Below, piece by piece: positions 7,115 through 14,424 of a stretch of DNA of 25,915 nt. The notes beneath the pieces are model-generated. The model had not been told where the DNA came from and did no database searches. It saw nothing but the letters and a program-made list of their open reading frames with translations. Both the position numbers and the translations under genes were made by a program. Source of the DNA: Clostridiales bacterium (GTDB lineage: Bacteria; Bacillota; Clostridia; Christensenellales; Aristaeellaceae); the NCBI GenBank assembly GCA_004554085.1, contig SFNY01000047.1, positions 1 through 25,915 on the forward strand, in the 5' to 3' direction. The stretch's first letter is position 1. Each line of letters begins with the position of its first letter.

Positions 7115-7666
7115 ATGAAACTGGAGCTTGACTATCGCGCGCTGGCGGAGGCGGCAGCCAGCGAGGTGTGGCGCATCCTTCTGAGCGTGGACAGCCGCGA
7201 GGTGGAGGGCATGCTGGATGCGATGCGCGCCGCCCGGCGCGTCTTCTTTGCGGGCGCGGGGCGTTCCCGGCAGATGATGAGCTGCACCGCCATGCGCTTC
7301 ATGCACCTCGGCGCGCAGGTCGCGCTGGTGGGCGAACCGACCGCTCCGGCGATCGGAGAGGGCGATCTGCTGCTGATCTCCTCGGGCAGCGGCGAGACCG
7401 CCACCATGCGGGTGATCGCGGACAAGGCCCTTGCGGCGGGCGCGAAGCTGGGCGTCGTCACGCGCAGCCCGGACTCGTCGCTGGCTAGGGCGGCGGATGC
7501 GCGCATCTTGCTGGCCGCGCCGCAGCAGAGCAGCCAGATCGGCGCATCCTCCTACGAGCAGGCCTGCCTGATCCTGGGGGACGTGCTGGCGCGGATGTAT
7601 GCAGAGCGCCTGGGTCTGTCCGATCCCGACGCGGTGATGCGCACACGGCATGCAAACCTGGAGTGA
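7115..7666 (+). CDS. hxlB: 6-phospho-3-hexuloisomerase (PHI)
   Basis: The 183-residue SIS-domain protein has the expected PHI length and motifs. FAGAGRSR at residues 45-52 forms the sugar-phosphate loop, ALVGEPTAPAI is typical of PHI, and ISSGSGET at about 88-95 is the SIS signature. It isomerises 3-hexulose 6-phosphate to fructose 6-phosphate. The ATG at 7115 is chosen because it lies one base after the HPS stop codon with GGGAGG upstream; the longer frame opening at 6710 only shadows the HPS gene. It ends the two-gene unit, as a terminator follows at 7689. Confidence 0.9.
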   Translation: MKLELDYRALAEAAASEVWRILLSVDSREVEGMLDAMRAARRVFFAGAGRSRQMMSCTAMRFMHLGAQVALVGEPTAPAIGEGDLLLISSGSGETATMRVIADKALAAGAKLGVVTRSPDSSLARAADARILLAAPQQSSQIGASSYEQACLILGDVLARMYAERLGLSDPDAVMRTRHANLE

Positions 7667-7688
7667 ACGCGCAGGGCGCATGCTTCTG

Positions 7689-7724
7689 GAAATACGGTTT
7701 TGATACCGATTTCGGGATTTTTTT
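7689..7724 (+). terminator. Intrinsic terminator after the HPS/PHI genes
   Basis: GAAAT-a-CGGT (7689-7698) pairs with ACCGATTTC (7705-7713) with one bulged base. GGGA and a run of seven T (7718-7724) follow. It lies 22 bases after the PHI stop codon and separates this unit from the transporter operon. Confidence 0.72.
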
Positions 7725-7772
7725 CATTGGAGATCAAATTGATGAAATTTTTTGCACGATCTATGGTTGCCC

Positions 7773-7800
7773 TTGACATTTCCGGAGAAGCAGTTATAAT
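7773..7800 (+). promoter_or_regulatory. Sigma-A promoter of the long sugar operon
   Basis: Perfect TTGACA (7773-7778) and perfect TATAAT (7795-7800) boxes are spaced by 16 bases. Transcription should start near 7807, giving a leader of about 134 bases before the binding-protein ATG. This is the strongest promoter in the window, fitting an abundantly made binding protein. Confidence 0.85.
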
Positions 7801-7810
7801 TGAGTTAAAT

Positions 7811-7828
7811 TGAATGTCATGACATTCA
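7811..7828. promoter_or_regulatory. 18-bp perfect palindrome, probable operator
   Basis: TGAATGTCATGACATTCA reads the same on both strands with no mismatch. It sits right after the predicted transcription start (about +5 to +22), a classic place for a repressor roadblock. LacI-, SorC- and GntR-type regulators all use such sites, so the owner cannot be assigned; the SorC protein at 1500-2483 is the only sugar regulator in the window. Confidence 0.7.
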
Positions 7829-7887
7829 CAATGAAAACTGCGGATTGCACAAGATATTGCCGGAAAATGCCCGATAATGGACCAAGA

Positions 7888-7918
7888 GTTAAAACGCTCG
7901 GAAGAAAGGGCGTTTAAC
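7888..7918 (+). promoter_or_regulatory. Leader hairpin before the binding-protein gene
   Basis: GTTAAA-a-CGC (7888-7897) pairs with GCGTTTAAC (7910-7918) with one bulged base, ending about 9 bases before the AAGGAGG site. It may stabilise the mRNA or influence translation. No riboswitch class is recognised in the 7807-7940 leader. Confidence 0.4.
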
Positions 7919-7940
7919 AAAATATAAGGAGGTAACCCCA

Positions 7941-8939
7941 ATGAAAAAGATTCTTGCTCTTCTGCTGGTGGCTCTTCTGGTAGCTGCTGCGATGCCCTTC
8001 GCTATGGCTGAAGCCGAGCCGATCGAGATCGCGGTCATCATCAAGGCGACCGACTCCGACTTCTGGCAGCAGCTGCTGGTTGGCGCGCTGAACTTCAACT
8101 TCGAGCATGACGATGTGAACGTGACCACCTATGGCCCGGTTTCCGAGGCAGACTACGACGAGCAGGCGACCATCCTGGACGGCGTCATCGTGACCCATCC
8201 GGACGGCATCGTGCTGGCTCCCACCCTCGTGGACAACTGCTCCGCCGGCATCGACGAGGCTGTTGCGCAGGGCATCCCGGTTGTCATCGCTGACAACACC
8301 CCCAGCACCGATTCCTACGTGACCGTGTATGCGACCGACTCCTACACCGCCGGCAGCAACCTGGCCGCTCTGTTCCTGGCTGAGCTCGAGGCCCGCGGCG
8401 TGGAGCCCAAGGGCGTCATCGGCCTGATCTCCGCAATGGCTGGTTCCGACACTCTGATCAAGCGCGAGACCGGCTTCGCGGATTACATCGCGGAGAACGC
8501 TCCCGAAATCACCGTTCTGGAGCCCATCTACGTTGACAACGACATCCCGAAGGCCCTGAGCGCTGCGGAGAACATCTACACCGCGCATCCGGACGACCTG
8601 CTGGGCTACTATGCTTCCAACAACTGCACCGGCGACGGTCTGGCACAGTTCATGACCGAGAACAACCTGGGCCAGCGCCTGATCGCCGTCTGCTTCGACT
8701 CCGACCCGGCCGAGATCACCGCCATCCGCGAGGGCCAGGTTCTGGCCACCGCCATCCAGAGCCCCTACAACATGGGCTACATGGGCTGCCAGGCCATCTA
8801 TGACATCGTGACCGGCGTCAAGACCGCTGCTGACTTCGAGAAGTTCTGCGATACCGGCGCGACCCTCGTGACCGGCGAGAACGTCAACGACGAGGAAATG
8901 GTCGGCGTCATCGATCCCTTCACCCTGAAGCTGTATTGA
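7941..8939 (+). CDS. Ribose-type ABC transporter substrate-binding protein
   Basis: The 332-residue protein is a periplasmic-binding-protein-like sugar receptor of the RbsB/LacI fold (Peripla_BP_4). Residues 1-23 form a signal peptide (MKK, a hydrophobic Leu/Ala core, then AMA before E24). There is no cysteine at the cleavage site, so it lacks the lipobox usual in Gram-positive receptors. Typical landmarks are AVIIKATDSDFWQQ, DGIVLAPT, IPVVIADNT and the C-terminal QSPYNMGYMGCQAI. A very strong AAGGAGGTAAC site precedes the ATG. The ATPase and permease genes follow, making a CUT2-type importer. The likely ligand is a pentose or keto-sugar, judged from the neighbouring RbsD and kinase genes. 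Confidence 0.93.
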   Translation: MKKILALLLVALLVAAAMPFAMAEAEPIEIAVIIKATDSDFWQQLLVGALNFNFEHDDVNVTTYGPVSEADYDEQATILDGVIVTHPDGIVLAPTLVDNCSAGIDEAVAQGIPVVIADNTPSTDSYVTVYATDSYTAGSNLAALFLAELEARGVEPKGVIGLISAMAGSDTLIKRETGFADYIAENAPEITVLEPIYVDNDIPKALSAAENIYTAHPDDLLGYYASNNCTGDGLAQFMTENNLGQRLIAVCFDSDPAEITAIREGQVLATAIQSPYNMGYMGCQAIYDIVTGVKTAADFEKFCDTGATLVTGENVNDEEMVGVIDPFTLKLY

Positions 8940-9012
8940 TCGCTTCGCAATTCTGAAGGGGATCGCACCGAAAAAACGCATAATAATGCTTGTTAATCGG
9001 TAGACCCAGGGG

Positions 9013-9063
9013 AAAGGCAGAATTTGTATGAGCTTAGCGATAATCTCAGAAGGTTCTGCCTTT
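9013..9063 (+). promoter_or_regulatory. Intercistronic hairpin between receptor and ATPase genes
   Basis: AAAGGCAGAA (9013-9022) and TTCTGCCTTT (9054-9063) form a perfect 10-bp stem, with a further TGAG/CTCA pairing in the loop and TTTTCTC around its end. It probably acts as a partial terminator or 3' stabiliser that keeps the receptor message more abundant than the transporter message. The alternative ATG at 9028 lies inside its loop. Confidence 0.6.
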
Positions 9064-9096
9064 TCTCAATACATCAAAGAAGGGAGCGGAGCTTTC

Positions 9097-10617
9097 ATGG
9101 GGTCCAACCTGAAGGAACTGGCCAGGATGGAAAACATATCCATGGAATTTCCTGGCGTTAAAGCCCTGGACGGGGTTTCGTTCAACGTGCTTGAGGGTGA
9201 AATTCACGCGCTGGTCGGCGAAAACGGCGCCGGCAAGTCTACGCTGATCAAGATCCTGATGGGCGTCTATACGCCCTCGTCGGGTACGCTGTACATCAAC
9301 GGAAATAAGGCAAACTATCACGGCCCGGCGGATGCAATTGCGCAGGGACTGGGCGCGGTCTATCAGGACATCACGCTCGCCGCGCATCTCACCGTCGGCG
9401 AAAACTTCTTCCTCGGACACCTGCCCACCAAGGGCTGCATGGTGGATTGGAACCGCATCTTCAAGGACAGCCAGGCGACGCTGGACGACCTGAAGATCAA
9501 CATCGATTCCCACACCCTCGTGCGAGACCTGACCATCGGTCAGCAGGAGATGGTCTCCATCGCGAAGATCATCTACCAGAAGGCGAACGTGATCGTGTTC
9601 GACGAGCCCACGGCGCTGCTGACCAATGAGGAAGTCGAGATTCTGTTCAACCTCATCAACGATCTGAAGTCGCGCGGCTTCGGCATCATCTATATCTCGC
9701 ACCGCATGGAGGAGATCTTCCAGCTGTGCGACCGCGTAACCATTCTGAAGAATGGCGTCTACGTCGACACGCTGAATGTCAGCGACACGGACGAGAAGGA
9801 GCTGGTGCGCCTGATGGTGGGCCGCTCCGTCCAGGACATGTATGGAATTCAGCACGCGCAGCTGGGCGATGTTAAGCTGGAGGTGCGCAACCTCACGGGC
9901 GCGCGGTTTAAAGATATTTCCTTTGAAGTGCATCGCGGCGAGATCTTTGGTATGTTCGGCCTGATTGGCGCGGGGCGCACCGAGGTGTGCAGGGCCATCT
10001 TCGGCGCGGACAAGTACGAAAGCGGCGAGGTGCTCATCGACGGCAAGCCCGTGCACAACAAAAAGCCCATCGACGGCATCAACAGCTCCATCGCCTTCCT
10101 GACGGAGGACCGCAGAAAGGAAGGCCTGTGCGGCCAGCTCTCCGTGGAGCGCAACGTCAACCTGGCCTCCTATCCGCTGATCTCCCGCAAGGGCGTCATC
10201 AACCTGCGCCAGGAGGCGGAGCGCGCCCACAAGTATGTCAAGAGCCTGGCGGTCAAAACCCCCGGCATTGAGTACTCGGTCAAGAACCTCTCCGGCGGCA
10301 ACCAGCAGAAGGTGGTCATCGGCAGATGGATGTGCTGCAACAGCGACATCTTCATCTTCGACGAGCCCACCGTCGGCGTCGACGTCGGCGCGAAGGTCGA
10401 GATCTACAAGCTGATTGAGGATCTGATCGCTCAGGGCAAGGCCGTCATCCTGATCTCCTCGTATCTGCCGGAGGTCATGGGCCTCTCTGACCGCCTGATG
10501 GTCATGTACGAGGGCAAGCAGACGGGCATCATCGAAAGAAAAGACTTCAGCAACGCGGATGGCAAGCTGCGCGAGGACGTGGTTCTTGGCCTGGCTGCCG
10601 GAATCAAGCAGGAATAA
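9097..10617 (+). CDS. Sugar ABC transporter ATPase with two ABC domains (RbsA/MglA type)
   Basis: The 506-residue protein has two ATP-binding cassettes, the standard plan for ribose/galactose importers. Domain 1 has Walker A GENGAGKST (41-49), the degenerate signature LTIGQQE and Walker B VIVFDEPTALL. Domain 2 has the usual lysine-less Walker A GLIGAGRTE (288-296), signature LSGGNQQ (398-404) and Walker B IFIFDEPTVGVD. The ATG at 9097 is preferred to the one at 9028. It gives the normal length, has GGAG upstream, and avoids placing the start inside a hairpin. It energises uptake together with the permease that follows. Confidence 0.94.
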   Translation: MGSNLKELARMENISMEFPGVKALDGVSFNVLEGEIHALVGENGAGKSTLIKILMGVYTPSSGTLYINGNKANYHGPADAIAQGLGAVYQDITLAAHLTVGENFFLGHLPTKGCMVDWNRIFKDSQATLDDLKINIDSHTLVRDLTIGQQEMVSIAKIIYQKANVIVFDEPTALLTNEEVEILFNLINDLKSRGFGIIYISHRMEEIFQLCDRVTILKNGVYVDTLNVSDTDEKELVRLMVGRSVQDMYGIQHAQLGDVKLEVRNLTGARFKDISFEVHRGEIFGMFGLIGAGRTEVCRAIFGADKYESGEVLIDGKPVHNKKPIDGINSSIAFLTEDRRKEGLCGQLSVERNVNLASYPLISRKGVINLRQEAERAHKYVKSLAVKTPGIEYSVKNLSGGNQQKVVIGRWMCCNSDIFIFDEPTVGVDVGAKVEIYKLIEDLIAQGKAVILISSYLPEVMGLSDRLMVMYEGKQTGIIERKDFSNADGKLREDVVLGLAAGIKQE

Positions 10618-10634
10618 TGGAGGAGGAAGGCACT

Positions 10635-11639
10635 ATGTCTAATTCGGCAAATACCGCAAAGACGGCCCGGAAACCCAGGCGTCTATTCGCCGGTTACGGC
10701 GTTGTTTTCATGGTTCTGATCGCGGTGTTCGTAATCATGACGATCATCAATAAGAACTTCATGACCTACAACAACATCTACAACCTGGCGCGCTCCACCG
10801 CCGTGTACGGCATCGTGGCGCTGGCCATGACCTTCGTTATTGTCACCGGCGGCATCGACCTGTCCGTGGGTACCCACGTCGGTCTCGCGGGCATGGTCAC
10901 CACCCTGCTGACGGTGCAGGCCGGCTGGAACATCTTCGCGGCGATCCTCGTCGCGCTGGTTGCCTGCGCGGCCGCGGGCCTGATCAACGGCATTCTGATC
11001 TACGACGGCAAGCTGCCGCCCTTCATTGCCACCATGGGCATGATGACCATCGTGCGCGCCTTCATCCTGCTGATCTCCGGCGCGCGCAACATCTCCGGTC
11101 TGCCCAAGGCCTTTACCGACTTCGCAAAGCTGACCATCGGCTTCCCCGGCGTGGATCAGTACGGCAATCCCATCACCTACGGTGTGCCCGTCATGGCGCT
11201 GGTGTGGATCATCCTGATCGTGATCTCCTGGCTGGTGTTCCGCTACACCATCTTCGGCAGAAACGTCTTTGCCTGCGGCTCCAACGTGGACGCGGCGCGC
11301 CTGTCCGGTATCTCCGTGCGCAAGACGACCTACGGCGTATACCTGCTCTCCGGCATCTTCTGCGGCATCGGCGGCATCCTGCTGACCTCCCGCCTGTCCA
11401 GCGGCATCCCGACGCTGGGCGACGGCTATGAGCTGGACGCCATCGCAGCCTCCGTCATCGGCGGCGCATCCATGAGCGGCGGCGAGGGCTACATCGGCGG
11501 CACGGTGGTCGGTTCCATCCTGATCGCAACCATCGGCAACGTGGGTACGCTGCTGGGCCTGAACTCCAACTACACGGATATCATCATCGGCCTGCTGATC
11601 GTCGTGTCCGTGCTGATCGACCGCTTCAAGAGAAAGTAA
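10635..11639 (+). CDS. Sugar ABC transporter permease (RbsC type)
   Basis: The 334-residue membrane protein has about eight to ten hydrophobic segments and the family signature VTGGIDLSVG near residue 75. GYELDAIAASVIGGASMSGGEG lies in the cytoplasmic coupling region. Its N-terminus is polar and basic (KTARKPRR) before the first membrane helix. An ATG at 10617 overlaps the ATPase stop codon, but the ATG at 10635 is preferred, because the GGAGGAGG site lies between the two at the right distance. Only one permease gene is present, so the channel is presumably a homodimer as in RbsC. It belongs to the same operon as the receptor and ATPase. Confidence 0.93.
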   Translation: MSNSANTAKTARKPRRLFAGYGVVFMVLIAVFVIMTIINKNFMTYNNIYNLARSTAVYGIVALAMTFVIVTGGIDLSVGTHVGLAGMVTTLLTVQAGWNIFAAILVALVACAAAGLINGILIYDGKLPPFIATMGMMTIVRAFILLISGARNISGLPKAFTDFAKLTIGFPGVDQYGNPITYGVPVMALVWIILIVISWLVFRYTIFGRNVFACGSNVDAARLSGISVRKTTYGVYLLSGIFCGIGGILLTSRLSSGIPTLGDGYELDAIAASVIGGASMSGGEGYIGGTVVGSILIATIGNVGTLLGLNSNYTDIIIGLLIVVSVLIDRFKRK

Positions 11640-11793
11640 GTTTCGTAGGCGACCGGCATGCCGGTTCGCAAGCCTGTTGACAGAGCGCCGGTGGAGCGTG
11701 GAACGGCTGAGCCGGAAGCGTTCCGCCTGCGCTCAAAATCTGTCGGTCGCGAATGCGGCTGAAGCCATCGATTCTGCAAACGAGGTGAGAGAT
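11640..11793. other. Intercistronic region with two dyads
   Basis: This 154-base gap between the permease and RbsD genes holds a perfect 14-base palindrome ACCGGCATGCCGGT (11652-11665) and a hairpin GGAACG/CGTTCC (11700-11705 with 11719-11724). A TTGACA at 11678 has no convincing -10 box. No gene is seen. Confidence 0.5.
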
Positions 11794-12234
11794 ATGTTGA
11801 TGAGCGGCATTTTGCATCCCGGACTTCTGAAGCTCATGGGCGAGTGCGGCCATACCGACTGGCTGATGCTCTCGGACGCAGGCATGCCCGTTCCTGTGGG
11901 CAAGGAGCGCATCGACCTTGCGATTCTTAACGATCTGCCGCGCCAGCTGACCATACTCAAGGCGATCTCCGATCAGCTGAAGCTGGAGAAGGTGTACATG
12001 GCCGGGGAGATCGAGCAGGTCAGCCCGATCTATCTGAGCAAGGTGCGCGCCTTCCTGGAAAAGCGGGGCATTCCGCTGGAGTTCGTGCCCCACGAGCAGC
12101 TCAAGGCGATGTCCCAGGCCCCGCAGACGCGCGCCTGCATCCGCACCGGCGAGCGCACGAGCTACTCCACCATGATCCTTCAGGTGGGCGTGCCCTACGG
12201 CGGGGACGATCACACGGGCTTCAATGTGGAGTGA
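11794..12234 (+). CDS. RbsD/FucU-family sugar mutarotase, divergent copy
   Basis: The 146-residue protein has the RbsD fold signature: GILHP at the N-terminus, GHTD with H20, SDAGMPVP with D28 and KERIDL. RbsD proteins interconvert the pyranose and furanose or linear forms of a sugar so that a kinase can use it. The active-site histidine and lysine are kept in FVPHEQLK (H100, K104). The C-terminal motif usually written TGEFTPYAN is here TGERTSYST: the tyrosine (Y124) is kept but the asparagine is replaced by threonine. A tail of about 12 residues (GGDDHTGFNVE) extends past the normal end. Altered sugar preference is likely. The ATG at 11794 follows a GAGGTGA site. Confidence 0.85.
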   Translation: MLMSGILHPGLLKLMGECGHTDWLMLSDAGMPVPVGKERIDLAILNDLPRQLTILKAISDQLKLEKVYMAGEIEQVSPIYLSKVRAFLEKRGIPLEFVPHEQLKAMSQAPQTRACIRTGERTSYSTMILQVGVPYGGDDHTGFNVE

Positions 12235-12239
12235 ATGAA

Positions 12240-12257
12240 CCTGCGCACTGGCGCAGG
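12240..12257 (+). promoter_or_regulatory. Small intercistronic hairpin
   Basis: CCTGCGC (12240-12246) and GCGCAGG (12251-12257) form a perfect 7-bp stem with loop ACTG. It lies between the RbsD and dehydrogenase genes, just ahead of the ribosome-binding site. Confidence 0.45.
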
Positions 12258-12275
12258 CGGCGAGGGAGAAAAAGT

Positions 12276-13304
12276 ATGAAGACAACCTATCTGAAATCGA
12301 AATATCAGTTCAGGCAGATCGACGTGGACGTCCCGCAGATCGGCAAGGACGAGGTGCTGCTGAAGGTCAAGGCCTGCGGCTTCTGCGGTCACGAGATGAT
12401 CCTGGCGCGCTACGCCGCCGAGGATTGGACGCCCTTCGGCCATGAAATTTCCGGCGTGGTGGAGCAGGTGGGCAGCAACGTCACAAATCTGAAGGTGGGC
12501 GACCGCGTGGTGGTCGAGACCTCCACCTTCGATCCCTGTTCCGCGGCGGCGCGCAACGGCCATCCGGAGCTGGACGGCCTGGGCCAGCCGGATCTCATCA
12601 ATTACATCGGCACGCGGGACGTGATGGGCTTCTCCGAGTACACCGCAGTGCCCGCAGCGCTGTGCGTGAAGTTCGATTCCATGTCCTTCGAGGAGGGCGC
12701 GCTCATCGAGCCCATGGGCGTGGCGCTGGATCTGTTCAAGGTTTCCGGTGTGGAGCTGGGCGACGATGTGCTGGTGATCGGCGTGGGCCCCATCGGCCTG
12801 ATGGCGCTGCAAATGGTCAAGCGCGCGGGCGCGCGGCATGTGTATGCCGCCGGAACCTCGCGCTCCCCCAAAAAGAATGAAATGGCGCTGCAAATGGGCG
12901 CGGAAAAGGTGTTCCTCACCGACAAGGAGGATCTGAAGTCGCTGAAGTTCCCCCGGGGCGGCGTGGACAAGATTCTGGTCACGGCCCCTCCGAGGGTGAT
13001 CTCCGATGCGGTGCATCTGATGAACCTGGGCGGCGTCCTCTCTTTCATCGGCATCGCCTACGGCGAGGAGGCCATGTTTACCCTGGATTCCAACGTGGTG
13101 CACCACAAAAAGATGCAGATTCGCGCTTCGGACGCGGTTCCGGCGCTGTACTTCCCGCTGTGCATCGACCTGGTGGAGTCCGGGCAGATCGACCTCAAGC
13201 CGCTGATTACCCACCGCTTCCCGCTGGAGAACGCTGTGGAGGGCCTGCTGGACTTCATCGAGCACCCGGCGGAGGGCATCAAGGCGGTCATGGTGCAGCC
13301 CTGA
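12276..13304 (+). CDS. Zinc-type medium-chain alcohol/polyol dehydrogenase
   Basis: The 342-residue protein belongs to the medium-chain dehydrogenase family. The catalytic zinc ligands are present: C37 in CGFCGHE, and H56-E57 in FGHEISG. IEPMGVAL supplies the later glutamate. The nucleotide-binding loop is VIGVGPIGLMALQ, in a Rossmann domain at about residues 140-280. The lobe that normally holds four structural-zinc cysteines has only one cysteine (VETSTFDPCSAAARNGH), so the structural zinc site is probably absent. In this operon it most likely oxidises a sugar alcohol or reduces a keto-sugar. Substrate and cofactor preference are not predictable here. The ATG at 12276 follows GAGGGAGAA. Confidence 0.85.
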   Translation: MKTTYLKSKYQFRQIDVDVPQIGKDEVLLKVKACGFCGHEMILARYAAEDWTPFGHEISGVVEQVGSNVTNLKVGDRVVVETSTFDPCSAAARNGHPELDGLGQPDLINYIGTRDVMGFSEYTAVPAALCVKFDSMSFEEGALIEPMGVALDLFKVSGVELGDDVLVIGVGPIGLMALQMVKRAGARHVYAAGTSRSPKKNEMALQMGAEKVFLTDKEDLKSLKFPRGGVDKILVTAPPRVISDAVHLMNLGGVLSFIGIAYGEEAMFTLDSNVVHHKKMQIRASDAVPALYFPLCIDLVESGQIDLKPLITHRFPLENAVEGLLDFIEHPAEGIKAVMVQP

Positions 13305-13324
13305 CGCGAGATAGGAGTAGGTAC

Positions 13325-14347
13325 ATGGCAAAAATCATTACATTCGGTGAAATTATGCTTCGCCTGGCGCCCAACGGCTACTATCGCTTCTTCCAGAATG
13401 ATCAGATGCAGGCAACCTTCGGCGGCGGCGAGGCCAACGTGGCGGTGTCGCTGGCGAACTTCGGCATGGACGTGGCCTACGTCACGAAGCTGCCCGACCA
13501 CGCCATCGGCCGCGCGGCGGAGAATTCCCTGCGCTACTTCGGCGTGGATGTGCGCCACATCGTCCACGGCGGCGATCGCGTGGGCGTCTACTATCTGGAG
13601 AAGGGCGCGTCCCAGCGCGGCAGCGTGTGTATCTACGACCGCAAGCACTCCTCGATTCAGGAGGCTGCGCCGGAGGATTTCGACTGGGACGCGATCTTCG
13701 AGGGTGCGGAGTGGTTCCACTTCACCGGCATCACGCCCGCGCTGGGGCCGAATCTGGTGGAAATCTGCGAGCAGGCCTGCGTTTCCGCCAAAAAGCACGG
13801 CGTGAAGATCTCCTGCGACCTGAACTACCGCGGCAAGCTGTGGAGCCGCGCGGAGGCGCGGGAGGCGATGACCCGCCTGTGCAAATACGTGGATGTGTGC
13901 ATCTCCAACGAGGAGGATGCGAAGGACGTGTTTGGCATCGAGGCCGAGAATACGGACATCTATGGCGGCAAGCTGAACCATGACGGCTATCGCTCGGTTG
14001 CGCGGCAGCTGCGGGAGCGCTTCGGCTTTGAGAAGGTCGCCATCACCCTGCGCAGCTCGCTGTCTGCCAGCGACAACCTCTGGGCGGGCATGCTCTCCGA
14101 CGGCGAGCAGGACTGCTTTTCCAAAGAATACAGCCTACACATCGTGGATCGCGTGGGCGGCGGCGACAGCTTCGGCGCGGGCCTGATCTACGCGCTGATG
14201 CAGGGTTGGGATGCGCAGCGCTGCATCGATTTCGCCGTGGCCGCGTCCGCGCTGAAGCATTCCGTGGAGGGCGACTTCAACCGCGTCAGCGTGGCCGAGG
14301 TACAGAAGCTGGCCGGCGGCGACGGCTCCGGCCGCGTGCAGCGATAA
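13325..14347 (+). CDS. kdgK: 2-keto-3-deoxygluconate kinase-type PfkB sugar kinase
   Basis: The 340-residue protein is a ribokinase-family (PfkB) kinase and resembles clostridial KdgK along its whole length. ITFGEIMLRLAP is at the start, GGGEANVAVSLANFG follows at residues 33-47, then DLNYRGKLW and the catalytic GGGDSFGAG with D281. It ends with GGDGSGRVQR, a hallmark of this subgroup. KdgK makes 2-keto-3-deoxy-6-phosphogluconate, which is normally split by KDPG aldolase, but no such aldolase gene lies in this window. The start at 13325 has AGGAG upstream and is 21 bases after the dehydrogenase stop codon. A related 2-keto-3-deoxy or keto-sugar acid substrate is possible. Confidence 0.82.
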   Translation: MAKIITFGEIMLRLAPNGYYRFFQNDQMQATFGGGEANVAVSLANFGMDVAYVTKLPDHAIGRAAENSLRYFGVDVRHIVHGGDRVGVYYLEKGASQRGSVCIYDRKHSSIQEAAPEDFDWDAIFEGAEWFHFTGITPALGPNLVEICEQACVSAKKHGVKISCDLNYRGKLWSRAEAREAMTRLCKYVDVCISNEEDAKDVFGIEAENTDIYGGKLNHDGYRSVARQLRERFGFEKVAITLRSSLSASDNLWAGMLSDGEQDCFSKEYSLHIVDRVGGGDSFGAGLIYALMQGWDAQRCIDFAVAASALKHSVEGDFNRVSVAEVQKLAGGDGSGRVQR

Positions 14348-14424
14348 ATCATGCGCGAAATGGCTTTTTTGCGTTGAATTTAAAGAGAAATGATGTAGAA
14401 ACAGAATATAAGGAGTGATACGGC

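Noticed and set aside
2869..7666. A sulfoquinovose (sulfo-transketolase) pathway
   Set aside because: A split transketolase is shared with that pathway, but no sulfoquinovosidase, sulfolactaldehyde enzyme or sulfonate exporter is present, while the kinases and HPS/PHI point to ordinary sugar phosphates.
7807..7940. A riboswitch in the leader of the binding-protein gene
   Set aside because: Only a simple hairpin and the palindromic operator are visible; no conserved aptamer core or terminator/antiterminator pair was found.
9028..9096. An upstream start (ATG at 9028) for the ABC ATPase
   Set aside because: It lies in the loop of the 9013-9063 hairpin, has a poor ribosome-binding site and adds 23 residues not seen in RbsA-type proteins.
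9046..10230. A 394-codon minus-strand frame opposite the ABC ATPase
   Set aside because: It is a shadow of the ATPase gene, with a composition unlike a real protein.
14348..14424. An internal promoter before ribokinase
   Set aside because: TTGAAT-like and AT-rich bases occur, but no -10 box stands at a suitable distance.
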